This document shows, piece after piece, positions 21,615-35,296 of a DNA stretch of 64,000 bases. The notes under the pieces were generated by a model. It was not told the origin of the DNA. It saw only the letters and a list, made by a program, of their open reading frames with translations, and did no database searches. This DNA is from Roridomyces roridus (taxonomy: Eukaryota > Basidiomycota > Agaricomycetes > Agaricales > Mycenaceae): NCBI GenBank assembly GCA_029378245.1, contig JARKIF010000074.1, positions 1 through 64,000 of the forward strand, read 5' to 3'. The position numbers and the translations under genes are program-made. Position 1 is the first letter of the stretch; every line of letters begins with the position of its first letter.

Positions 21615-22125
21615 CTGTATTATCAGAAGGCATAGTCCCTGTGAATTGCTTCAGAGTGGTTGGAGATAAAGGAAGATGGCGCACGGGTACCTCGAGTAAC
21701 GCAAGTAAAAAGGGGAGTGGTTTCGGCACAAAGTTGGCGGCCCGACACTTTGCCGATTTGATCTCTGACACAATTTGTTTTACGAATCCGAGTTTACGAG
21801 GTATTCGTTTTTTACACCGACCCCTTCATAGCAACGTTTGATCAGCCAGCATACCAACGCTACATCTCTACATTGAACAGACATCTTCACATTCATCCTC
21901 GCTGGCTCTCAACTGGCAAAAAACCAGTGTTTCCCCCGCAGTGATTAAGTTCAAACTGAACTCGGAGTGTTTCACTTCCGTTTTTGGCTCATCGAGCGTG
22001 TTTCACTCCACACAATGAATACTTGTAATCTAGGCATTCAGCAACCCCTGTTGCAGGTGGACAGGTCAAAATGGAGGAGGCTCTCTTACTTGTTCCCTGT
22101 GTTATTCAGTCTTCTTCGACGCAGG

Positions 22126-22170
22126 AGGCCGCGAGGGAGTGCGGCGCGCAGCGGCGCACGGACGAGCGGT
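22126..22170 (+). repeat. 45-bp GC-rich direct repeat, copy 1
   Basis: This segment begins aggccgcgagggagtgcggc and ends cacggacgagcggt. It is identical over 45 bp to 22271-22315, 145 bp downstream. The core has an imperfect palindrome (GTGCGGCG ... CGGCGCAC). Confidence 0.9.
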
Positions 22171-22270
22171 AATATTTGAATGTGAGGTGAATGCTGCCAG
22201 TGATTTTGGTTTCATGCAATTCAAATCACACCTGCTGATTCCAGTCTTCCCGGAGAGCAAGCTCTGCGAC

Positions 22271-22315
22271 AGGCCGCGAGGGAGTGCGGCGCGCAGCGGC
22301 GCACGGACGAGCGGT
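22271..22315 (+). repeat. 45-bp GC-rich direct repeat, copy 2
   Basis: Perfect match to 22126-22170. Flanking sequence on the 3' side is only loosely similar between the copies (for example a shared TGAATG and a TTTTGG stretch), so the conserved core stands out from a diverged surrounding unit. Confidence 0.9.
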
Positions 22316-24066
22316 GACATCCTGAATGGCGAATGATCCCAATTTTGGCTTTGAGGCTGTTGATTCTATAGCACAGAGCGTTGCATTTATAATCCGATCA
22401 AGGCGGAACAGTTCGGATTCGTACCCGCCATGCGTAAGCAATGGCCACAAGACCTAGTCCCCAGTGAAAACCAGGTCTGGGCTCACGAAATGCTCGTGTG
22501 GTATCGGCAGGGCTCGCGTGGTCTCGTACTTGTACAATTGCCCAAATTTATACAGCTCGATACCGGACGATACCACAGGATGCCACAGGATGCACTAATG
22601 GGTAAGAAATGATGTGTTCTTTCCGTTGGTATTGTCTGGTATCATGCAGGATTGGATGGGATAAAAGTGTATATATTCTCTATATACCATATATTCAGCT
22701 ACCTACGGGCCCGCCCGCACTACCCAGCAGCGCCCGCCGTCCGCACGACGCACGCTCACCAAGCTATACTCCATCCCATCTAGGTAGGTGAAGATGTCGA
22801 GCGGTCGCTAGGCGTGGTGTTGCGAGATCGAGAGCGGAGAATAGCATGGCATGGCAGTCGCACGTCGCTCTCGCCCGTTACGCCGGACGCAGAAGGTTGT
22901 GCAACGGAAGGGAGACACCTGAGAGGCGTGTGAGTAAAGACCAATGCACTACCAAGTGAGGACGTACCAGGCACAGTGAGTCGGCGTCGTCGTGTTTCTA
23001 CATGGCTTGGAGTAGTCAGTACGCGTAGGAAAGGATTGGGAAGAGCCGTTTAGCTCAGCGACGCACCCGAGGCCACGGAGACGACTGAGGCAACTTGGAT
23101 GGGATCTTGCACGGCAATCGGAGGTGGGAGCTAACGGAACTGAGAGCTTGATGAAGGTGGTGGGCTTGTCGGTAACAGCAGCGGGAATGAGGTGAGGGAC
23201 TGGGTCGTCCGTCCAGTGGAGTCCAGGCGACGGTCGAGATGATGGCGTGTACAACGGAAAGGAGTGGAAAGCGAGGAAGGAAGAAGGGAGAAAGGAAGGA
23301 ACGACACACCACAGCGGGTAGCCTGCAACGCAGCGTAAGATACTGACAATGTGAAAGAACGTACCCTTCTTGAGCCAACTGCGTGGACAGTAGACGTCAC
23401 TGCCTATCGTCGATGGGACTATCAGAGGAATACTGGACAGAAGGGGAAGATCGCGTACTGATTCCCTCTGCTCTCTTCAAGCAACCCGTCGCGATGAGAT
23501 GACGGTGTGGTGTGGAAAGGCGACCCCCTCTTCTTCGAGCTTGGCCACGATGACAGCGAGGTTGGTGGTAGGCGAGAGGCGGTAGGGTGTTAGGCGCGTA
23601 ACCCGCGTAGTGGAGGGCTGCGAGGAGGAGGGAGGAGAGGCGGGGAATGCATATGGTGGTGGTGTGGAGCCAGGAAGTCTTTCAAACTCCGCTCGCTTCC
23701 GGGGACTTGATATGACTCGGTCGACGAGCCCAGCAGATCCATTTTCTCTACACATACTAGTAGCTATCTCCAAAATGCAGACAAGCACACACGAGCCCAG
23801 GCGATACTTTTCTAATCCAAAAATACCGAAACGATACAGGACGAGCTCGGCCTATACTTCCTGATGCCCGGCAATATTTCCTGATACCGGGTTTTCACTG
23901 GGCCTAGTCCTTCAATCCTTGTTCAACGTTCAATCCTGCCTCATCCTCATTCGAGTCATACCACCCTTGATAATGAAGAAGCTAGCTCAACGGCTGCGAT
24001 CCTGCTGCGCTCCACAGTCGGCGTACTTCGAGCATGGCTGCGCCCGTAATCGGCGTAGTTCCTCCG

Positions 24067-24075
24067 TATAAAAGG
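24067..24075 (+). promoter_or_regulatory. TATA box of the VIT/vWA gene
   Basis: TATAAAAGG lies 38 bp before the ATG at 24105. The following leader (CACCACC before ATG) is a good fungal start context. Confidence 0.5.
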
Positions 24076-24104
24076 AGCCACGGTGGTGCACAGTCCTCAC
24101 CACC

Positions 24105-26777
24105 ATGTCTGCCCAATTATTCGGCCTGTACTACTACTACTCGGAAAGAAGAGTCCGGTCGACGCTCCCCCTCCTCAACGTTCGCGTCGATGCGAGCATC
24201 AAAGAAGTCGCCGCACAAGTCAAGCTCGTGCAGACGTTCGGCAACGACGCAAACCACCCGATCGAGGCCTTTTACTCGTTTCCTATTCCTGCCAGAGCCG
24301 CGGTATGCAGCTTCGCCATGATCAAGCAGGATGGGACACGTGTCAATGGACGCGTGCAAGAACGTGGCGAGGCGCGACGGACGTATACGAACGCGATTCG
24401 TCAGGGACAGCAGGCGTCTTTGGTGGAACAGCAGCATCCAGATGGTGAATATTACGTTGATATCCGATATTTCTTCCAATCTACGTGCAGTCTTCCACAT
24501 TGCCGTAGGGAACATTCCCTCCAAGGAGCAGGTCAAGGTCGAGCTCGTTTATGCCACCGAGCTCGCTGAGGACGAAGAGAACGACAGCATTCGTTTCTAT
24601 CTTCCCACATGCATCGGCACCCGCTATGGTCAAACGCCAAAGTTGATGCTAAGTTTCATCAGAAATCCCTTTTCCAATCCCTTTTACACTTCAAACAATG
24701 CCTTTCTCGACCTCTCCGTCCGCGTTGAGACCATAGCTCCCATCTCCAAAATCGGGTGCCCATCGCACACGGTTTCCACGGAACTCGGCCCCGATCCGAC
24801 TCTTCCCAATTTCAAACAGCTTCCCTTCTCCCACTACGCTCGTGTATCATTGTCCTCCGAATCTGCCCTCGACAAGGACTTTGTTCTCGCTATCAAATCC
24901 GCAGGTCTAGACGCTCCGCGCTGTGTCGCAGAGGTCCACCCCTCGCATGACACCGTAGCCGTTGGCCTGACCCTCGTACCGCGCTTTACGCTTCCCGAAA
25001 TCGCGCGTCAAGAATACATCATTCTTGTTGACCGGAGTGGCTCGATGGAAGGCGCTCGGATGACAGCAGCGCGCCGAGCCCTCGTCGTCATGCTCCGCAG
25101 TCTTCCCGTCAAGGACTGTCTATTCCAGATCATGTCTTTTGGCGCGGGGTGCTCGGCCCTCTGGGCCCGCGGCAGCAAGCCGTACAACCAAGAGATGCTA
25201 GACAAGGCAACTGCTCATGTAGATGGAATGCGCGCAAACTACGGAGGCACGGAAATGCGGAACGCCTTGCAGCAATGTTTTGCAGCGCGGACCAGTGGGC
25301 GACCTACGAGCGTGTTGGTGCTGACCGATGGCGAAACCTGGGATCTCGAAGCGGTCCTGGACACCGTCAAGAACGCCGTTGCTGCTGCACCGGACGACGC
25401 GCCCTTGAGGGTATCCGTTCTCGGGATAGGGGATGCCGTGTCGACGGCCATGTGCGAGGGCATCGCAAGGGTTGGGAACGGAGCGTGCGTCATCCTGGGA
25501 GAAAACGAGACGAGCTTTACGGGCAAGATTGTCAGGCTTTTGAAGGCTGCCAAGACTCCACTCATCTCCAATATATCGGTTGATTGGGGCCGCCCTGTCG
25601 ACGCGGTCAAAATCCCCCAGTCCGAAGAGTTTGAGATGGTCGACAAGGAGCACAAGGCGTCTTTGAATATATTTGACGAAAGTGTTGATCCCACTCGCAT
25701 TGACGAGGTGCAAGTTCCATCTGCTCCTCCAGTCGTGTTGCCTCCTCCTTCAGCGGTGCAACAATCGCCATTCAAGATCCGAAACCTCTTCCCTGGAACG
25801 CGATTGAATATATACGCCATTTTACAAGGTACCGTTCCCAGTCTCATTCGATATTCTTCTAAACCTCGGTATCAGGTCGCCAGATCCCAGATTCCGTCGT
25901 CATTCGTGGATCTACTCCGGATGGCGCGACAATCGAACTCCCGATTCCAATAACACCAAACCGCCTTCCAAACGACCCAAGCATTCCACCGGCAATTCAT
26001 GCCCTGGCTGCACGCAAGATCATTCAAGACCTCGAAGATGGGCAACACGAATTGATCCAGTCCATCGAGAACCCGGATGACACAGACCTCCTGGCACGCA
26101 CGGTCAAGGCGAGTGTCATCAGATTGGGCACCACGTACTCTATCGCGTCGTCGCATACGTCGTTTGTCGCTGTGGATGAAGTCGGGCCGATACGGGTCGT
26201 AGAGGAATGCGCAATGTTAGTAGCGGATGCGGCCCCTCCACCCCCTCCTCCGTCACGAGCTGCAGCACCTGCACCACGTCGTCGTGGTCGTCCTGCTCCC
26301 GCCTTCCAGGTGTTGCCTGCTCAATGTACCATCGCCAAACAGAATTTGTGCGACGAGGAAGATGACTGGGAGGGCATTGCGGAAACAACGAATGATGAGG
26401 ATTCTGAAGAGAGGATGAGCTTAGCCCGCCGTCTCTTTCAGCCAGTGGCAAACAAGGCGGTGGCCCCTCCTCCAGATTACGACCCAATCGAAGCCCTCGC
26501 GCGTCTACAGTCGTTTGATGGTCGATTCTCTACAGCTGTTTTTGCACTGGTGGATCCGGCGTTGGATCTCCAAGGGCTCCGTGCGTTGTTCCCGACGGGC
26601 TCTACGGACGTGCTGGTAGCTACTGTGTTGGCGATGGCGTTTCTCGGGAAGAAGTTTGGTGCAGAGAGGGAGGCGTGGGAGGCTATTTACGTGAAAGCGC
26701 AGGACTATGCCAGGCATGCGTTGGGTGTCGTTGAGGTGGAGGTCTTGGAGAAGAAAGTCCAAGGATTGATTGCGTAA
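24105..26777 (+). CDS. VIT and von Willebrand factor A domain protein
   Basis: Three exons (24105-24444, 24491-25828, 25891-26777) give 854 residues. The N-terminal 140 residues form a VIT domain (LPLLNVRVDASIKEVAAQVK, IEAFYSFPIPARAAVCSF, GNIPSKEQVKVELVYATEL). The vWA domain follows with a canonical metal-binding DRSGSMEGARM, YGGTEM and LVLTDGETWD. The C-terminal third has helices resembling those after vWA in fungal VIT/vWA proteins (DLEDGQHELIQSI, FDGRFSTAVFALVD, VLATVLAMAFLGKKFG). A proline-rich linker sits near residue 600. Such proteins resemble inter-alpha-trypsin inhibitor heavy chains and PARP4, but no fungal role is settled. The frame is intact and a TATA box is close upstream. The next gene starts 33 bp after the stop on the same strand. 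Confidence 0.85.
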
Positions 26778-26810
26778 GATAGGGGTATACAATACTGAGT
26801 TGCTACCACC

Positions 26811-28064
26811 ATGTTCCCTCCAGGCCAACTGCGCGTCTGCGCCCTCCTCGGCACGCCGCCCGGGAAACTTAAGCACATCAACGAAAACCTAACCTTCATC
26901 GCCGACTTTATCGTCTCTTACCATCTCCTGCGGAAGCTCTGTCGCCCCACTCGCCACCAAATCTGGAGCACTCAACTTGACTTGTACAGCACGTTTGAGA
27001 AGCTACGAGACAAGATACCTATGCCGAACTTGTTCCTCAGCGGCCCTAGCCCCTCCGAGCACTTTGGAATCCCGATAGAAGAAGAATCGCTCGGTTCTTT
27101 TCCGGGGTGGTATAGAGAAATGCCTGGCGGCAAAGTCCTCAGGCTGGATTTTCTTCATCACATTAAGATGTACGCCAAGTCTACTTCGTCAGAGGACCAA
27201 ATCCTGGTCATCCTCTTTGGACGGCGTGATGGGACGCGCGTGGAATGCGGTGCGACGGGGAAGGGGGATCCTGTCTGGCTGGAATTGGCGCAGGTGGACC
27301 GTATGCTGAAGAAAGCAACGGCCCGCGTGAAAGTTATAACTGGGGCATGCTTTTCGGCAGCTTGGCACCGTCTAGGCCTCGACTCCTGCGCTGGGGATCT
27401 CGTCACAGCTCTAGGACGTTGTGATCTTCTTCCAGACCCGTCGGAATTTCAAGTGCAGCTGTCGGACCCGAGCGTGTTGGATGATGATGAGGGAGAGGAC
27501 GAATTTTTCTATATTGAAAATGACTCGTCCGTGGAAGATGAGCTGGCATCCACCGAAGAAGAAGAGGAAGAGCAGGTCGCTGCGCTTGACGAGGCTGAAA
27601 TGGCGGAGCTGGATGCATACGCCGCGCTATGGGACCAGAAGATGCGGGCACTGATGGAGGTGGTGACGGTCGCATATTACCCCATGCGAAGCTGCGTCAG
27701 GGCCCACCAGACGCGGTCACTCGACAACAAACGGTCAGCGGCGCTCTTACGCGTTTTCAGGACCCGTGGTGCAGCAGACGATCTGGCGCAAGAGCTCGCG
27801 GAAGAGGCGGGGATAGTGCATCCAGGCGTGCATTGCCGAGATTTCCCGGAGGGCGACGAGCCGCCGCCGTGTATGGGATTAGAATGGGAAAAGGGTGTGC
27901 GATGGGGCGAGGCGCTGTTGCCGCGAGATGAGCGCGAGATCGACCGTTTTGAGCGAAGGTACAGGCGAGCCGGCCACTGGTTGTTCCACACTTGGTCACA
28001 GAGCGGCGCACCGGTGAGTGTGCTGAACGAGATGCTCGAACAAGTCGGTGGTGGAGTAGATTAA
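26811..28064 (+). CDS. Caspase-like fold protein lacking the catalytic histidine
   Basis: Single exon, 417 residues. The core has the layout of mushroom caspase-like peptidases. A conserved strand (DQILVILFGRRDGTRVECGA) sits where relatives have Phe-Phe-Gly-His-Gly, then LELAQVDRMLKKATARVKV, then VITGACFSAAWHRLG with the expected cysteine. Here the His-Gly pair is replaced by Arg-Arg, so protease activity is doubtful. An acidic low-complexity stretch (STEEEEEEQVAALDEAEMAE) follows, and the C-terminal part is conserved with the neighbouring copy (NKRSAALLRVF, DDLAQELAEEAGI). It starts 33 bp after the VIT/vWA stop. The broken copy downstream shares the whole architecture. The family assignment is from motif layout only. 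Confidence 0.55.
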   Translation: MFPPGQLRVCALLGTPPGKLKHINENLTFIADFIVSYHLLRKLCRPTRHQIWSTQLDLYSTFEKLRDKIPMPNLFLSGPSPSEHFGIPIEEESLGSFPGWYREMPGGKVLRLDFLHHIKMYAKSTSSEDQILVILFGRRDGTRVECGATGKGDPVWLELAQVDRMLKKATARVKVITGACFSAAWHRLGLDSCAGDLVTALGRCDLLPDPSEFQVQLSDPSVLDDDEGEDEFFYIENDSSVEDELASTEEEEEEQVAALDEAEMAELDAYAALWDQKMRALMEVVTVAYYPMRSCVRAHQTRSLDNKRSAALLRVFRTRGAADDLAQELAEEAGIVHPGVHCRDFPEGDEPPPCMGLEWEKGVRWGEALLPRDEREIDRFERRYRRAGHWLFHTWSQSGAPVSVLNEMLEQVGGGVD

Positions 28065-28097
28065 ACGCATTGGTTGGATAAAGACATCGAACCAGTA

Positions 28098-28106
28098 TTT
28101 ATAAAG
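28098..28106 (+). promoter_or_regulatory. Possible TATA box before the caspase-like pseudogene
   Basis: TTTATAAAG lies about 64 bp before the ATG at 28170. It is a weak single-motif call. Confidence 0.3.
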
Positions 28107-28169
28107 ACACCGCTCTCGCAGTAGGTAGTAATAAGTTAGACAGGGGTACACACCTTTTCCTTCCCCTCC

Positions 28170-29441
28170 ATGTCTGGCCACATGTATATCGGCGCCTTGC
28201 TTGGCACACCGCCCGGGAACCTGACCCATATCAACGAAAACCTCGTCTTCATCGCTGACTTCCTGTTCGCCATCCACGTTCTGACAAAACGATCGTGCGG
28301 CTAAATCTGGCCCACTCAGATAGACTTGAACTCGACTCTATGGAAACTGCGAGAAAGGATGTCAGCTTCGGAGAATATGCTCCTAGAAGGACCAGGCGAA
28401 TCGGACCGGTTTGAAGTACCGATGCCGCGTGAGCCATATACGCTGGGGGGCGGTCCTTCATGGCACAGGGCATGTTATACTGCCATCTCTCTCAAAAGGA
28501 CCTTTCTCTCTCGTATCAAGCGGTATGCCAAGTCGGCGTCACCCAACGACATCATCCTCATCGTCCTCTTTGGGCGGTGCGAGGGAACTCGGGTAGAATG
28601 TGGTGCGACGAGTAAGGGGCAGCCTGTTTGGCTGGAGTTGGCGCAGGTGCAACGCATGCTGAAGAAAGCCACCGCACGCGCCAAGATTATACACGGGGCC
28701 TGCTTTGCTGGAGCTTGACACACTTTAGGGCTCGAGTCCAAAACGGATTTGGAACTCATCGCAGCTCTCAGCGAACACGGCCCGCTCCCAACGCCGTCGG
28801 AATACAAAGCTCGGTTCCTGGGAAGCTCAAGCACGGAATGCCCCTTGGATGAAGAAGAGTTTGATTATGGATTCTTCTCCGACGAGTCGGATGATGAGCT
28901 GCCATCTACGGAAGAGGAGGAAGAAGTCGAGAGCCTTGACGAGGTGGAACTCGCGATGCTGGATGCATATGGGGCAATATGGGAGCGCAGGACACGGCCA
29001 AGCGGCGACCTCGCGCATCACAGCCACCGTGTTACTCGAAGCGCCATCGAACAGCATCGGGAGGGGAGGCTCAACAACAAGAAAACGGCGGCCCTCTTGC
29101 GTCTATTCAATGCTCGAGCAGCGGCAGACGAGCTCGCACAAGAGCTGGCCGATGAGGCTGGGATCGCCCACCCAGCTCTGCCATGTACGGAGTTCCGGGA
29201 AGTATACGCACTCGAGCTCTTGCCGTGCCAGGGAGTGGTTTGGGACAAGGTATACTGGGGGACACAGTTGGAACCAGTGGATGACCGTGAGATTGACAGG
29301 CTCGGGAGACGGTACATGAAAGCGAGCCAGTGGTTGTTCTGGACTTGGTCGAGGAGTGAAGAACCAGTGGGTATGCTGGAGAAGATGCTCGAACAAGTTG
29401 ACGGCAGGCTACATTGTGATAGTGAATGTGAATCAGAATAA
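28170..29441 (+). pseudogene. Tandem copy of the caspase-like gene with two nonsense codons
   Basis: Same frame and architecture as 26811-28064: GTPPGNLTHINENLVFIADF, SRIKRYAKSASPNDI, LIVLFGRCEGTRVECGA, LELAQVQRMLKKATARAKI, IIHGACFAGA, the acidic tract, and DELAQELADEAGIAHP. TAA at 28302-28304 interrupts the N-terminal third. TGA at 28716-28718 replaces the tryptophan codon that follows ACFSAA in the intact copy. The frame is otherwise preserved and the C-terminal 230 codons remain open to 29441, so the inactivation looks recent. The position corresponding to the catalytic His-Gly is again not His (FGRC). Confidence 0.75.
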
Positions 29442-29560
29442 TGTTACTGCGTAAACCTGTGGTGCTGCGCCTGTGCATGCTGCGACTTGGAAATAAAAGA
29501 AGGGAGACTCGAGTGTACAGCCACCTCTCAATCTCTCTTCTCTTCTTCGTTACCTCATCA

Positions 29561-31861
29561 ATGGAGGCCCTCAAACTGCAAAGAAAGTATCCGGAAGTGA
29601 CTCGCGATGAGATGTTCGATCTCATAAATCGGTTCAAGTGCGTCAAATGCCCCGACCAGCGGCCCAAGTGGCTGAGAAACTCGCAGCGCGATCAATACCG
29701 ATACACCAGGACGCGTCGACAAGGCTTCTGTTCTTCAAACTCTCCAGGCCAGCGGCCAGTCCTATGACCTCGCACGTGAAACTCTCAAGAAGGTCAGCGT
29801 GGATGCGAGTGGCAAGGTCGAGCTCGAGGATTGGGTCGAGGTGAGTGATACCCATTGCATATCCATCGTCGCCTTCTCATCCCTCTTTGCAGCTGCATGT
29901 GAAGCTCCGAACCGAGCAGTCGTCCCTGCCAACCAAGGCAGGAAAGGTCACCGTTCAGGGCTCCAACGCCAACGTTAGCCACACGATTAACGAGGACGAG
30001 CGAACTGAATTCACGAACCATATCAATAGCGTAGGATTCTATTCACCATTGTCGCATGCATCTTAAGCATTCACTCTAGGTTATCGAGAATGACCCAGAC
30101 GTCAGCTCGCGCTTCCCCATCCCGACCACGACGATGCAGATCTTCGAGGAATGCAAAGACGGACTGATTCTTTGCAAGCTGATCAACGACTCGGTCCCCG
30201 ACACCATCGACACCCGTGTTCTTAACAAACCCTCTCCCCGGAAACCGCTCAACAACTTCCAAATCACGGAAAACAACAACATTGTCATCACATCCGCCAA
30301 GGGTATTGGTTGCTCCGTCGTCAACATTGGCTCCACAGATCTCGCCGAGGGTCGCGAGCATCTTATCCTTGGTCTCATCTGGCAAGTCATCCGTCGCGGT
30401 CTCCTCGCTCAGGTCGACATCAAACTCCATCCCGAGCTGTACCGACTATGCGAGGATGGTGAAACAATCGAGGATCTGCTTCGATTGACTCCGGACCAGA
30501 TTCTGTTGCGGTGGTTCAACTTCCATCTCAAAGCAGCCGGCTGGAAGCGTCGGTCCGTAGTTTTTACCTCACAGTCACAGTTAGCTGACACCCTGCTAGC
30601 GTCAACAACTTTAGTCGTGATGTTCAAGACGGCGAGAACTACACCGTGTTGCTCAACCAACTCAAACCCGACCAGTGCTCCCTTGCTCCACTCAAGACGC
30701 CCGACCTCCGCACGCGCGCAGAGCAGGTTTTGCAGAACGCGGCAGCCATCAACTGCCGCCGCTTCCTCACGCCGTCTTCGCTGGTTTCGGGCAACCCCCG
30801 GCTGAATCTCGCGTTTGTAGCGAACCTCTTCAACACTCACCCGGGTCTGGAGCCGCTCGACGAGCAAGAAGCCAAGGACTACGGCGCCATAGAGGACTTT
30901 GATGCCGAGGGCGAGCGCGAGGCGCGTGTGTTCACTCTCTGGCTCAACTCCCTCGGTGTCGAGCCCGGCGTGTTCAACCTGTTCGAGAATCTGAAGGACG
31001 GCTTGATCCTGCTTCAAGCATTCGACAAGATCTTGCCCGGGAGCGTGATCTGGCGGCGGGTGTCGAAGCCCAAGGGTGGTGCTTCTGCCGAGCCTGTGTC
31101 TTACGCGAGCGGTGGAGCTGGTGGGGACGACGATGAGGGTGCTGACATTGGCGTAACGCCAAATCAGAGCCAGCTTTCGCGCTTCAAGGCAGTCGAGAAC
31201 ACCAACTACGTTGTCGACCTCGGCAAGACGAACGGGATGAGTTTGGTCGGGATACAAGGCGCCGATATCACGGATGGCTCCAAGACGCTCGTGCTCGGTC
31301 TTGTCTGGCAGCTGATGCGGTCGGTTCCGTCCGTGTGCGCCCATACGTTATGATACTGACCAGCGCTAGGATGAACATCGTCCAAACCCTGACACAGCTC
31401 TCCAAGACGGGTGGTGGGCGACCTATCAGCGACACGGAGATGCTCAAGTGGGCAAACACTACCGCCCACTCGTCTCGGCCCATCAGGTCCTTCAAGGACC
31501 CCTCCATCACCACCGGGCTCTTCTTCCTCGACCTACTCGAAGCCATCCGGCCTGGGATAGTCGACCCCCAATTGATCCTCAACGTGAGCCAGAACGGGGA
31601 CTACGAGGACCGTAGGCAGAATGGTTTGTCTCGAGTCCTTGAACAAGTCATTCATTGATACTAAATCACCGGGTGTACAGCCAAACTTGCCATCTCAATT
31701 GCGCGAAAGATGAATGCCCTCATCTTCTTGGTCCCGGAGGATATTGTCGACGTGCGGCCGCGTCTTGTGCGTCAATTGCGTTTCTATTCATCCCCGCTTC
31801 GCTGAAACATTCCTTAGATCCTCACTTTTGTCGGTAGTTTGATGAGTATCGCTCAACAGTA
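29561..31861 (+). CDS. SAC6: Fimbrin (plastin), actin-bundling protein
   Basis: Eight exons encode a fimbrin. The N-terminal EF-hand-like region (LQRKYPEVTRDEMFDLINRF; VDASGKVELEDWVE) is followed by four calponin-homology domains in two tandem pairs. CH1 has IFEECKDGLILCKLINDSVP, CH2 LRWFNFHLKAAGWKRR, CH3 LWLNSLGVEPGVFNLFENL, and CH4 LKWANTTAHSSRPIRSFKD ending in LAISIARKMNALIFLVPEDI. Fimbrins cross-link actin filaments in endocytic patches. Introns are short (for example after INRFK, after LEDWVE, after WKRR), and all junctions I tested keep frame. The stop is TAA at 31859-31861. A diagnostic KAVENTNYVVDLGKTNGMSL block confirms CH3. No anomalies are seen. Confidence 0.92.
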
Positions 31862-32876
31862 AATTGAGGATGTAAATATGCATGGGACAGGACTCTCGAA
31901 AAATAATAAATGTACAGCTAGTGTTTTGTATGCTATGTAGCATTTGACTGAAGTACGGAAGAGTACGGATTTCTGGATGAGGATGCGAGGTCGAGCACGT
32001 GCCCGTTTACAACTTGAAGCTGACGCAAATCCGGGAACTCCATTTCCATGTCTGTTCCGTGTGGTGCGTAGCGCCCTTGACCTTGAACCTTTCGAGTTTG
32101 GGGCTAGTCCTAGTTGAAGAGATGGTTTCGCGGCACGCTTGACGCCAGTGCTAACTGGGACCGCTGTCGGCTTTGGGCGCCGGTGACGAAAATCCCGTCT
32201 TGCCCGACCCCGATCTTACTTGGGTCTTACCTCCTTCAATCTCTCGGTCTCTCGGTGCTCCATGCGGTTGCGCAGACAGAGGTATGAAGCGGACTCGGAA
32301 GTTTTATTCTTTCACTGCAGCATGTGCCCCAAACTTTGCCGACTTGGAACCCAATTTGTCGTCTTTAGGATCGGCGCTCAGCAGCTTACACCACAATTGA
32401 AGACTTTACCTCATCCCTTCTCTGAATGCCCGCCGCTGTCGTGTCTCCGACCGCTGACTTTTTTTCATTATACCTGGAACAAACTAGTCTATGGAGAAAA
32501 TGAAATGAAGACATGGACAAAAGCTCAGTTGTCGGCCGCAAAATCAAATCAGTCAGATTAAGACAAGACTTAGGTATTTCACTCGGCTGGCAACTTTTCT
32601 CCATTTCTCCTCAACGCCGCCGCACATACAGGGATACTTCACTCTCTCTCCCGAAATAATATGTCCTTGCTTGACGGATTTGATTCGGCAAGCAACGGCG
32701 TCTGACATCCAGCGGGCCCGCGCGCACTTTTGGCGGTGCCTGTATACCACTCACTCCGTCGCTCCATGGCCTAACCAATTCAGCAAGCGACTCGCAATAC
32801 ATTCGGATCTCCTACTGTATCGATAAGGGCAACCTAACCATTCGAAGAATGAGCGTCGTTTCACTACGCAAAAGAA
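31862..32876. other. Intergenic region, no feature seen
   Basis: About 1 kb between fimbrin and the halogenase. Reading frames are short and unlike known proteins. The right end carries the halogenase promoter. Confidence 0.5.
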
Positions 32877-35059
<2,183 letters not shown>

Positions 35060-35296
35060 AAAAAAATGGATATCGTGTAAACGTAACTGTATCACCACCA
35101 TGTCGGCCTTGCTTTATTTATCGAAAGTTTCTCCCATTCGTTCTATGTACATCCAAAGCAAAAAGATTAGAGCCAACTAGGGCGAAAGGACGCCATCTAG
35201 GACGATACTCTACAGGAACTAGCCCGGGTAGTATACCATAACATACAAATCATCACTCATGCGTAACTCCTTCCCTTCCCTTCATCCGTAGTGAAA

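Larger units (their letters stand above)
21615..24060. other. Gene-poor region with GC-rich repeat
   Basis: About 2.4 kb with no gene I can support. It contains the 45-bp direct repeat annotated separately. On the minus strand at roughly 23800-22780 several serine/proline-rich frames are separated by intron-like GT...CAG pairs (for example 23362 to about 23321), which could be an unrecognised or decayed gene. AT-rich stretches lie near 22655-22700. Confidence 0.4.

Noticed and set aside
22126..22315. Reading the 45-bp repeats as a CRISPR-like array.
   Set aside because: Only two copies, a eukaryotic context and 100-bp diverged spacing.
26774..26823. A possible intron (GTAAGA donor overlapping the VIT/vWA stop, CTGAG branch, CTCCAG acceptor) that would fuse the VIT/vWA protein to the caspase-like protein.
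   Set aside because: The join leaves two bases of a codon and the caspase-like frame needs one, so the fusion is out of frame.
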